Shown: in pieces, positions 16,301 to 27,397 of the stretch | Layout: the number at the start of each line of letters is the position of its first letter | How positions within the stretch are numbered: position 1 is the first letter of the stretch | DNA from: Neocallimastix lanati (nom. inval.) | Lineage: Eukaryota > Neocallimastigomycota > Neocallimastigomycetes > Neocallimastigales > Neocallimastigaceae | NCBI GenBank assembly: GCA_016946835.1 | Contig: JACVTC010000109.1 | Span: forward strand, 344,501-408,500 | Length of the DNA stretch: 64,000 nucleotides | Direction: 5' to 3' | Translations under genes and position numbers: made by a program | Notes under the pieces: model-generated | What the model saw: the letters and a program-made list of their open reading frames with translations, nothing else | The model's database searches: none | Told to the model about the DNA's origin: nothing

Positions 16301-17085
16301 AGCCTTAATGTCTTTCCCGATATTATTTGCTGTATTGATAAATATTTCTACCATTTCATCAGCCGTGAGCGAAATGTAATGAGAATCGAGGCCATTTGCT
16401 AAGATTGAAAAATAATTATGTGATAAAATATCTGAATTTTTTGTTTTACAAATATGTGTAGACCATTTAGAGAACTTTAGCAGGCCTAATAAAGCCATCG
16501 GAGAGAACTTTATTGCAAGAAAGTAAAAGAGGTTTATGATCAGAAATACCATAAAATGAAGTGCAAACCGAGGTTTTATTTAAATGAGCTGCCAAAGCCT
16601 CATTATAGATGACATGGTCAATGCAAGATGATCTAGTACCTTAGGCATAAGTAAATTGATTACCATATAAGGGAGCAATATACCAATTAGGAAAATTATT
16701 TGAAATGTATGTTTTGATCTTCTTTAATGACATGTTAAAATCACCAACTAGGACAGCAGGAATGTTTTTTTCTATTGTGAAAACGTAACCATTGATAAAG
16801 ATCATCAAAAGCAACTAGTCTTGCTTCCTTCCATTTGCTTTGAGGGAAGTAGATATTACCAATAGTACATTTTTGATTCCAGAAAGAAGTAATATTTACT
16901 GAAATGATATATTTGTATAAAAACGGTTCTTGGAAGAAAGAGCACGAAGAATGAACACCAATAAAGAGTCCTCTCATACCAGGGATTTCATATATAAATA
17001 AAATCTTTTGATATTATTTCTCTTGATTTGAGGGAAAACTATGTAGATAGCTACATTATCTTTTCCTAGATATTAGTTGTTTTTT
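13335..17085 (-). mobile_element. APE-type LINE ORF2 with 3' UTR and poly(A), copy F (best preserved)
   Basis: The poly(T) at 13335-13363 is the poly(A) tail of a minus-strand element. Upstream on the minus strand: a 3' UTR of about 270 bp; the C-terminal region 14575-13634 with a Cys/His motif (CPKSCPCCGKG, then HWIFKC); the RT with FADNVVL (near 15035-15046), KRGVRQGCPLYPILFNLF, DLKKAYDS and KKWNSASIVSIPKKGDLS; and the AP endonuclease with SDHKPL (near 16535), GDFNM (16731-16745) and GLFIGVHSS at about 16975. Endonuclease sequence fades out near 17085. Stops and frameshifts separate the pieces. The third residue of the catalytic FADD box is N here. The 3' 1 kb is nearly identical to the plus-strand copy at 33057-34083, so this subfamily moved relatively recently. 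Confidence 0.85.
13634..14575 (-). pseudogene. LINE ORF2 C-terminal segment (open frame)
   Basis: The longest intact frame of copy F (313 aa from an internal ATG) covers the part after the RT. It carries SLKYPQFNLGFSWIIRLRFG, a Cys/His cluster (CPxxCPCC, then EHWIFKC) typical of the zinc-binding tail of many LINE ORF2 proteins, and a closing hydrophobic region (YIYLFLLGGTLVLNELHF). Compared with the copy at 33.2-33.9 kb, the last ~15 residues are frame-shifted (NTLFLRRVNLSLVVQ), so its C-terminus is altered. It is part of the ORF2 polyprotein and not an independent gene. Confidence 0.8.
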
Positions 17086-17304
17086 TTTAATTTTCGTTTT
17101 GTTTTATTTTATTTTATTTTATTTCATATTATATTTTTTTTTATTTTTTGAGTGAAAAGATTTCAATATCTATTATTAAAATTATAATTGTAATTTAATG
17201 AATGTATTAAAATTTTACTAAAAAAAATTATAATTGTGAAATATATTAAATTCAATTTAGGAATTATTTAGTTTTACTTTCAAAGTTAAGAACTACATTT
17301 ATTA

Positions 17305-17336
<32 letters not shown>

Positions 17337-17345
17337 CTGCAATTA
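17086..17345. repeat. AT-rich segment with partial copy of the dispersed inverted repeat
   Basis: Between the copy F endonuclease and the ORF1-like block lies about 260 bp of AT-rich DNA ending in a T run (17309-17333). The part near 17225-17295 (ATTAAATTCAATTTAGGAAT and on) resembles the repeats at 4955-5235 (opposite orientation) and 19695-19980 (same orientation). Confidence 0.4.
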
Positions 17346-17519
17346 TTGAGAACATTCATTTATATAGTATGTATATATATATATATTTTTATTTTAAAAA
17401 AAAATTAATAATAAAAATAAAAAATATCATTTGCCCAAATCGAATATGGTAATTTTTTAAATAATAATACGAAATTAAAGTAATAATTAAAATAAAGTGT
17501 ATAAATAAATTCAGAAAAA

Positions 17520-19305
17520 ATCCCATATGCAACGAACTTCACTTCCAGATTATAAGATTTTTATTTAAAGGAACTCATAGTTAGGATTAGGATTTGAATT
17601 GACAATTTGAAAGAAATTTCTTCTCCTCGCCCTGCTGACCTGTCTTACTATACTTTCTGCGTTGATAGTCCTGGTTAATTTGAGCTTATACCGTCGGAAT
17701 AGTATTCCTTGTCGAATACTAGCCGTAGTCATAATTTTTGTAAAGAGAACAGTAGATCTTACCAAGAATGACGTTTTAGAATAATCACCAGAAATGATTT
17801 GGTTCTTAAACAAAACATTCCATTCCTTTTTATAATTTAAATCGATAATGTCTGCATCTCTTTTACCAAGAGGGTGCATATATAATCGGTACCACATCAA
17901 ATATATATTTACACACTCATTATTCAGAAAATTACTGATATTAACAGTATTTTCACTAGTTGACTTATTCATTATATTATTAATCAATGATACTATTATT
18001 TTCACTATCACTAATGTTAATATCCTATTTTTACTATCAATATTGTTACTAACATTAACAACACTATTGTTATTCTTATAATTATTATTAATAATATTAT
18101 AGAATTATTAATAATAGCTAATTGTTTCCTGAAAACATAGGAATAGTGGTTTAAGAATCGTGTTGAAGTACTCAATACTATCACTTTTCACAGAATTCCA
18201 TCCATTTGTATTCCAATAAAGACAAAAAGAAAACTTTCCTATGTTAGAATGTAAAATTGGATTTTGAGATTTATATTAAGAATATTAGGAGCATTAAGTA
18301 CATGATTGACATTTATAACATTTACTAAATTAGTTGAACTGAGATTTGCTGAGTATGTTTTATTAGATGTATTATTAGAAATTAAATTTTGTTTTAAATG
18401 TTGTTGAAAAGGAAACTTATGATTCCATTTGGAACTTCTACAATATGAAATTCTAACTCTTAATATTTGCTTTTTTTCAAAAAACTTTTTGATATTGCTT
18501 TTTCAAAAATTTTTACAAATTTTGTGTGGTTGAAAATTTGGAGTGTAACGTATAATTTAATAATTCTTTTCATTGACAAAATATTATTCTTGAATTTTTT
18601 ACATCCAGAATGATTAAATTTTTTCACTTTAGCATTGGTCCATTAGTGTATATACCATGGATAAAAATCAACCTTGTGTTGTCAATAGATATTTCATAAC
18701 AGCGAGAACCTCAGTGAAATAATGTTTCCATAATGAACAACAATTTACTAATTGATAAAATTGAAACTAATATGATCTAAAATACTAAAAACTAAGAAAT
18801 ATAAATATAAATAAAAAAATATTATAAAAAAAATAACTATTAAAAAATTAAAAGAATAATTAAAATAATATATATTTTTTCCTTTGTTCTGTATTTGATA
18901 AATATGTAAGTAAAACAGATCACTTATATATTTTATTATAATAAATATAAAATGTTAATAGTGAAAAACTATAAAAAGATTTCCATCCGATAAATAAAGT
19001 TTTAAACACCAGTTTTAGAGTGAATCAATCCCCTACATTTCCATTTTACAATAGCTACATGAGAGTTTAAATAATACTATTGAAAAACGTATTTACGAAA
19101 TAATGCTAAAGTAAATAATATACAATAGATTCATTACAATGATTATATGTAGAAACTACATGATATTATTAATTATATAACACCAATGTTACTTCATATC
19201 CAGTTTAAAACAATGTAAAACATCAAGTTCACTTTCTATAGTCTTCCTATATTCCAAGTTTTCTCTATTCGTACTTGAAGCCATTTAAAAAAGGATAACC
19301 ATCGA
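17520..19305 (-). pseudogene. LINE ORF1-like block, copy 2 (more continuous copy)
   Basis: On the minus strand: start near 19285 (MASSTNRENLEYRKTIESEL), a decayed middle, the RNA-binding-like part near 18660-18480 (the sequence matching IHGIHSWTNAKIKEF of the other copy), an Asn-rich part, and an open frame 18011-17565 with FLNNECVNIYLMWYRLYMHP, KKEWNVLFKNQIISGDYSKT and a basic end (RQVSRARRRNFFQIV). Here the two blocks that are separate at 7190-7700 and 11545-12835 lie together, which suggests the original order. It lies upstream of the copy F endonuclease, so it may be its ORF1, though a repeat and T run intervene. Confidence 0.5.
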
Positions 19306-19549
19306 TTATCATCAGAATTACATAAAACTGTAATTAATACACCTGATATAGCCCATTTCTTTATTTTATTTTCAAATAAAAAAAAAAGAAATTACAACCA
19401 GATATTTTTTCATTTGTTGATTTTGGATTGTTAAAGAAATAATAAAATATAACAAATAAATATATTGATTTATATATATTTTATTTTATTTTTTATTTTT
19501 TTCATTTTTTATTTTTTTTTATTTCCATATAAAATAAAGATATTACTGA

Positions 19550-19690
19550 TGAAAAAGGAAAAGAAAACTCTCTTGAAAGTGATTGAATGATATTATTAAT
19601 AAACCGCCTTTTTTCCCCGGAGCCGATCTTTAAGATTTCATATACTATATTTCCTCTATGAAGGAATCTACCTACTTTATCAAAGATTCT
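19550..19690 (-). pseudogene. Short LINE ORF2 C-terminal fragment
   Basis: About 130 bp that match 5910-6020 in copy C: the shared run includes GATATTATTAATAAA, CCGCCTTTTTTCCC or close variants, then GAGCCGAT and TTTAAGATTTCAT. It encodes the region after YLFLLGG of the LINE C-terminus. Too short and broken to be functional. Confidence 0.6.
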
Positions 19691-19694
19691 ATTA

Positions 19695-19980
19695 TGCCAA
19701 AATATATCTCTAATACTTTACATGATGTTATTAAAGCATATTATTTCAGATATTTATGTAAAATAAGGTATTTTAACAGAAACTAATTATTATAAATTAA
19801 AGTTCATTCACTTTAGAAAGTTATTCGATCCTAGTTCTAAAATACATTAAATTCAATTTAGGAATCAATTATGTTTTTAGTTACATATTTATATATCATT
19901 TACATAAGTAAGTACTTAAAGTAGACTCTTATTAAATTTAACAAAAAAAAAAAAAAATCTATATACGAATTATTATATTA
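19695..19980 (-). repeat. Noncoding dispersed repeat, right copy of an inverted pair
   Basis: The reverse complement matches 4955-5235 in order, with small gaps. Together the two copies flank the whole 5-20 kb LINE cluster in opposite orientations. No coding capacity. Confidence 0.5.
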
Positions 19981-22900
19981 TAGCATAACCATTATTGATG
20001 GACAACTTCCATTGATCAACATCAATACTTTTTTTTTAACAATAACAACTCATTGGACAAATTTCAACTCATGTTAGTATTATTAATTACTAGTTATTCT
20101 AAAATATTATATTTATTTCCTTTTTTTAAAAAAACATATAAAACAGTAATTATATATAAAATTGATACTATTTATAAATCAGGTTAAATATTAATATATA
20201 TTTTAACTATTTATATATTTATTAATTTTAATTAAAGAAGTATAAAAAATTATTAAATAAATAAATAAGCATATATGTTTAAATAAATATTTTAATATAA
20301 ATAAATAAACAAATAGATAAACTTCTAAATGAATAACAGAATAAACTTTATTTCGGAACCATTATTATTTAATTTTTTTTTCTAGAATGAAATAATTGGG
20401 AAATATTTTATGTTCAAATGATACACATAAATATGAAAAACTAAAAAAAAGGAAAATAAGTTATAACTGGATACCATAAATTTATTTAAATACCTAAATT
20501 CCAATAATTATATAATATCATAATATAAAATATTACTTAAGGATACTTTAATATTAATATTCTGATTCCTGATAATTATACCTTTTAAAATTCATTTAAT
20601 TAAAATTATTTTTATAATATTTATAGTCTGTTTTTTAGAAATATTTATTTTATTTTTTACAAATACGAAACAATATTTTTGATTTCATAAAATATAGTGC
20701 TTATATAAATAATACACATTCTATTTAAAATAATACTTTATTTTTTTAAGATTACATATTTAATAATAGTGTATATATATATTACTTTCATATATATACG
20801 TATAATTTTTTATATCTTTATAATTGAAGAAAGGTAATAGTATAAAATTTAAAGAACAACCTGAAAATTTAAAATTTCACGATTTCATATTTTTAAAATT
20901 CAATAATTTTATTTTTAATATACATGCTATTTTATTATTGTTAATGTTTATATTATTATTTATATTCCCAATAATTCTGTTCGTTACTAATTTTACATTT
21001 TCTCTTTTTTTTTTTTTGTTTTTTCCTTACCAAAAACTTTGATTATTTTTAAAAATACAAAACTATACATTTATTTTTCACATTTAATAATATCTTTTAA
21101 TTTTTTACTATTTGTTAAAGTTTGAATTTTGTTTATATATTTATATTATTTTCTCTAAATAAAAAATTATAAATATGTTATAAATTAAAAAAAAAAAAAA
21201 AAAAAAAAACACTTTTATAGGGTAACTAACTGCTATATATAGTTTTGCAGATTATTTAAAAAGAATATTTATATTTTTTTTTATTTATTTAGTTTTCCTT
21301 TTTTTTCGGCTATTTTTTACGATATATTAAACTTTCAGTAACTATATTCTTTTATTTTTAAAACTTTAAAATAATAATATATATTTACCCCGTAAAAAAT
21401 ATTTATAATAAATAATATATTATGAAAATAATATTCAAATAAATAATACAAAATAAACTAATATTTAAAGATAAAACATATAATAAGATTTTTTTTACAT
21501 ATAGTTTATAGAAAAAGGGTTATATAAAATAACGATTTAGTAGAATAACATTAAACTTACCTTTATTTTACCTACCTTTATTTTTGCTCTACTATAAAAG
21601 TAAATTTAAATTTATTTAATACTATTGACATATAATTATAACAATTATCAATAATTATTTAATTATTATAAAAATATAAAATAAATATAAAATATAAAAT
21701 ATAAAATACTTTAATATTGTTTATTCAAGTTTCATTTCTACTTTATTTTTACTGGTGTTTTATTTAAATTATTAATAAATTGTTTGAGAATAAATAATAA
21801 ATAATCATCAAATATCAAATAAATAAATTTAATTTAAATAATAACAATAATAATAATATATGTTAATAATTAATATTACAATATTACTTATTTACTTATA
21901 TTATTTTTTATTCATTGACTTTTAGCTAATTAATTAACCTTTTCCTTTGTTATTTTAATTATATTTGTATTGTTATTTACTTATTTATTTTATGTAGTTT
22001 ATTTTTATAATTTATACCCATTAATACTATTCGACCATACTTCCTATTATTTTTTATTTATCTAGATATTATTGAATACAATACTATTTTTAATTGAATT
22101 ATCTTTTCTCTGATAGGTAAATAAACGCGAATATATATCTTATTAAAAATAATAAAAAAAAAAAATTTTTTCAAGAAGGAAAAAAAAAACTTTTTTATAT
22201 TGATTAAATTTTAAACTAAAATATAAACAATATATTAATAAATATATTATAATATAATATATTATAATGTTTAAATATAATATTAATATATTGACATTTT
22301 TTTTATATTTTATATATTGTTTTTATATAATTATAAATGTATAATACATAGATTTATAATTTTTTTATTGAAATTAATTAATGAATATGTAAACTGAAAA
22401 ATAGTTTAATATAAAATGCATATATAATTAAAAATATTAAAATGTATTTATAATATATTATTATAATATAATCGTAAATAATTAATTACTATTCTTATCT
22501 TTTTTTTTGCTTATCTCAAAAATAAAATTACAAATAAAAATCTTTTTAGAAAAGTCTATAGAATATCAATTAACAAAGTTCAGATTTTTAAATCAAACTT
22601 TAATTAATTTCAATATTATTGGTTTAACATTCCTAATATTGTATAAATTAATAATAAAGATTATAATATATTATTATATAAACTAATATATAATTAAATA
22701 ATATTTTATTAAATAGTAAATATAATAACTAATAAATAATAACTAATAAATAATAAATAATAAATAATAATTGAATAATAAATATTAGATAATAAATAAT
22801 TAAATAATAAATAATAAATAATTGAATAATAAATAAATAAATAAATAAATAATAAATAATAAATATTTAACAATAAATAATAAATAATAAATTAAATAAT

Positions 22901-25900
22901 ATAAAATAAAAAAATAATTAATAATAGATTATAAATAATAAATATAAAATTTAAAAATTTTTTGTTTTTTATGGAAAATATATCATAAAATGAAGATTTT
23001 TTGCGAAGTCTTTAAATTTTTTAGTTAATTTTGTTTTATTGTTTTATTCTCCATTAATAATTGATGATATAGATATTTAAATATCTGTATATATTATTAA
23101 AGTTTTTTTTTTCTTTTATTTTAATTGTCATTTAATAAAAAAAAAAAAAGATTGATCATGCTTATCATTTTTTTTTAAAAAAAATTAGAAAATGTCAAAA
23201 AACAATTTTCTTATAGGCTAAAGATAAAATGATAAAAAATAATAATAGTAACAAAATAACTAAAAAAGAATAATTATAATTAATAAATTAATTATATTTA
23301 TTAATTAAAAATAATAGAATAATATTAATTTAAATCATTTAAAAGATATAAAAAAATTATAAAAATATGACGCCATTATTTAATTTGTGCAAATACATTA
23401 ATAGTGTCTATATATATATAATTATTAAATAATGATATTAATATTAAAGTTTACTTTATAAATTTAAATCACTTTGTAAATGTATAAAATGAATAATATA
23501 TATAATATATTTAGTAAGAATAATGAAAATATTGGAATCTAAAGTATATGTATATATATTTGAAAAAAAAGGAATTTAGAGTACATATATATATATATAA
23601 AGAGAATTATACACACTGAAATATTTTAAATATTGAGTTTGATATATAATATTTATATATATGGAAGTCAGAAGTAGTTAAAAAACCATTATTTTTAAAT
23701 AAAATTTTAAAATTTATTATTATTTTTTTTTTCTAGAATATTTATAATATAAAATATTAAACATTAATTAATTTAATTGAATGATTAATTTTTACTTAAA
23801 ACATTTTATTTTTTTAATAATAACTCTTATTTCTTATTTGTATGAATTAATAATAAATATTTTAAGTATTCTTTAAAAGTTAAAAGTAATTATGAGTAAC
23901 ACCAAAAGAAAAAAAGAAAAACTTAAATAAAAATGTTTTAATTTTAATTAATATAATTAGACTTTTCATTGTTAATAGTATTATTTTATTAAACAAAAAC
24001 TTTTTTTTTATTTTTTATTTTTATTAAATTTTTATTTATACATTGTGTTAGTATTATTATATATTTAAATTAATTAAATTAATAAAAGTTTTTAATTAAC
24101 TGATGATTTGAGAATTAATTATGTTTTTCTTTTTTCCTTTTCGCATTTACTTTTTGATGCATATGTAATATTCTGTGATTATATCTAATAATTATATTCT
24201 ATATAATTTTATTTAATAATTTTATTTAATAATTATATTTTATATTTTATAATTTGGGTTTTTTTTTAATTAATTTATTTATTTATATGTATGTTTTAAA
24301 TTTGATTTTTTTTTAATCTAAAAAGGGAAATTTATTCATTAATCACTTCTAATCATGTCTTACAAAAATCTTTTATTTTATTTTTAGTTGTAGTATATAT
24401 TAATTATTAATATAATTATGGTTATTTCATTAACTAATTTTATGAATTATTTGGAATATATCTTTTTTTTTTTATTCTTATTTTATTCTAGCGAGGATAA
24501 AAGAGAGAGTATGTAAATATTTATACTGTTAATTATTGCCACTATTGGAATAGTTAAAAAAATTAAGAATGATACTTTTATAATTATTTATTACAACAGC
24601 CATTCAAATGCTTAAATTCTACATTTAATTTAAGTAATACCATGAAAAAAACAAATTAAAATTGCATAATTTATTAACCACGAAATAGCATTTATAATTA
24701 ATAATTAATATTATTTATATATTATAATATATTGTTGTGTGATATATTATCATTTTTTATTATAATATTATATACAATTATATACAATTATATACAATAT
24801 TTTATACTTGTATTTCATATTGAATGAATATAATTAATGCAAAACAGAAATACATAAAACATTTTATGAAATATAAAAGATAAAAAATGATAATCTAGTT
24901 TTAAATATATTCAAAATTAAAATTAATATAAATTATAATTGTTATAATTTATAATTTTTCAATTTCGTATTAATTTTTGTATTTGCTTTTATTAAATTTA
25001 AATTTTAATTTTAATTTTTTTTATTTAATCATTTTATATTCTCTAAATTTTTATTTTTGTTAATTTATTATTTTTTTGTTTTTTCATTTAATGAAATTTT
25101 CCTTATTTGATTATAGAATATATTATGAATTATTTTACATATAAATAAATAATAATGTGAAGATGAATAAATAAATGAATAAATAAATAAATAAATAAAT
25201 AAACAAATAAACTTTCATTAGTGTAATATAATAAAATTAATTAATTTATATATTATATCTATTAAAATCAATAAAAATAATATATATAATATTTTATATT
25301 AATTGAATAGAAATAATTAAAATGTATAATTTTGAACTTTTTTTTTTTTTTTTTTTAAAAACTTTTAAATTGACACTAAAGATTGTATATTTTTCATTTC
25401 AGGCAAGGACAAACAATTGTTTCATGACTATAGTTGAATTTATAAAAAAAAAAAAAAAAAAGAGAATATGTTTTATCATAGGTTTCTTTTACTGGTTATG
25501 AATTTTAATTGTATTATCAAAAGGATAACCGGAAAAAAAGGAACCCCAACTATTAGAGCGAGTATTAATTGTCGGAATCAGCTTTACAACAGCAACAGCA
25601 TACTGAAGGTCTTTATGATAAAACATAAACATATCGAGAGATAGAGATTAAAAAAGTTTTTTCCGTTATTGATTAAATATTTTATAAATTATATATTTAT
25701 GATATATAAAAGTTTTATATAATAATAATAATTATTTACTAATATAAATATGTATTATTCATATTAAACTTCTTTTTTTTTTTTTTTTTTTATTTTATTC
25801 TATATTAGAATGGATTATTGATAATATTAACTTTATCCATTATTATATTTTTTAACATTCAATATATTAAATTTTATTCATACTAAATATAAATTTAATG

Positions 25901-26331
25901 TATTTCTTTTTATTATATTAATACCTAATATATAATAAATATATATAATATATATTTATTATATATTTAATATATTATTTTTTTTTTCTAATTTTTTTTT
26001 ATTTTTTTATTTTTTATTTTTATTTTTTTTTGATTAAAATTGAAAAGTTTAATCAATATTTAAAATAAAAATATCAGAGAATATATATATATATATTTTT
26101 TCGATTTTTTTTTTTTAAAAAAATTTTTATCATAAGATTTAATATATATATAATAAAATTTAATTGGTATATTTAATTAAGAAAAAAAAAAAAAAACAAT
26201 AATTTAAAGAAATTTCATAAATATTTTTTTTTTTCATTATATTTATAATTAGAAAAAAAAGTATTGGAAGTATAAAACATTGAAATTAAATTTTGAATAA
26301 AATATTATGTTACTTATATGCCTTAATAGCA

Positions 26332-26362
<31 letters not shown>

Positions 26363-27300
26363 AATTTGAAAGAGTAAAATTGTAATTTAAAAAAAATTAA
26401 AAGTTAATTTAAGGAACAAAAAAAAAAAAAAAAAAAAAATTTCTCTTTTATTTTTTTTATTCTTATTCTTATTTGTCATGGAATAAAACTAAAATAATAT
26501 TAGGATTAATTAAATTTGTAAATTATAAAATTATATAAAATCAAATTATTTAATATTTTTTAAGGAAAAAGAATTTTAACTAATTACTTCAATATATTAA
26601 ACCAATTGCCATGAATAAAAAAGTAAATATTTTATTTTTAGTTTTTTTTTTTTTATTTTTTTTTATTTTTTTTTATTTTTTTTTCTTATAATATGTTTAT
26701 AAATAATAAAAAAATACAAAAGAAAATATATGTTTTATGTATAAAATATGAAAATAAAAAAATGAATAATTAATAAGAAAAATCTAAATAAAATTAATTA
26801 TATTAAGAGAGAATAATATTTTAAATTACAACTGTAAAATAGAAATATAACTTTTTAATTAATTTTAATATTAAAAAAAAAAAAATAATAGTAGTAATAA
26901 TTTTATAAATTAAAATAAAATAAAGTAAAATAAAATAAAATAAAATAAATAAAATAATAATTATTAGATAAAATACTATAATTAAAATGGATATAAATAG
27001 ATAATAATTTTATAAATTAAATAATTTTCAGTATAGAGCAATTATTTGTAATTAAATTTATTATTAATGATAATTATAATTTAAATGAAAAAAATTTATA
27101 ATTCAGTGATAATATATTAAAACTTGTTATTAATCAACATGTATTATATATATATATTTTTTTTGTGTTTTATTTTTTATTATTCTCATGGAAAAAAATA
27201 TATATATATTAAAATTAATTTTAAAAATATAAAGTATTAAAATGAAAATATATTATAAATTTTTTATTAAAAATATTAAAAAAAATTAATTTTTATATAT
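19981..27300. other. AT-rich gene-poor region
   Basis: About 7.3 kb of very AT-rich DNA with TAAA/TAA microsatellites (22720-22910, 25160-25210), (ATTTTTTTTT)n-like runs at 26630-26690, (AAAAT)n near 26925-26960 and a poly(A) at 26418-26439. The open frame near 20824-21042 is hydrophobic AT-rich translation without a clear start and I do not support it. The only GC-richer spot is 25400-25645. Confidence 0.6.
25468..25644 (+). CDS. Small hypothetical ORF (58 aa), doubtful
   Basis: ATG at 25468 opens a 58-codon frame ending in TAG at 25642-25644. It starts MFYHRFLLLVMNFNCIIKRI and continues basic and polar (GKKGTPTIRASINCRNQLYN). This is the only stretch in the surrounding 7 kb with normal codon composition. 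It could be a small protein, a 5' exon of the transcription factor at 27.4 kb (which lacks its own ATG), or part of a decayed element. I recognise no family. Confidence 0.25.
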   Translation: MFYHRFLLLVMNFNCIIKRITGKKGTPTIRASINCRNQLYNSNSILKVFMIKHKHIER

Positions 27301-27397
27301 ATTTTAAAAAATTAAAATTTATATTACTACTACTACTACTATAAATATTAATAATAATACTAATAATAATTATAAATTTAATAATAATGATAAAAAG

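Noticed and set aside
20824-21042. Hydrophobic plus-strand ORF
   Set aside because: No ATG start, AT-rich composition, no family resemblance.
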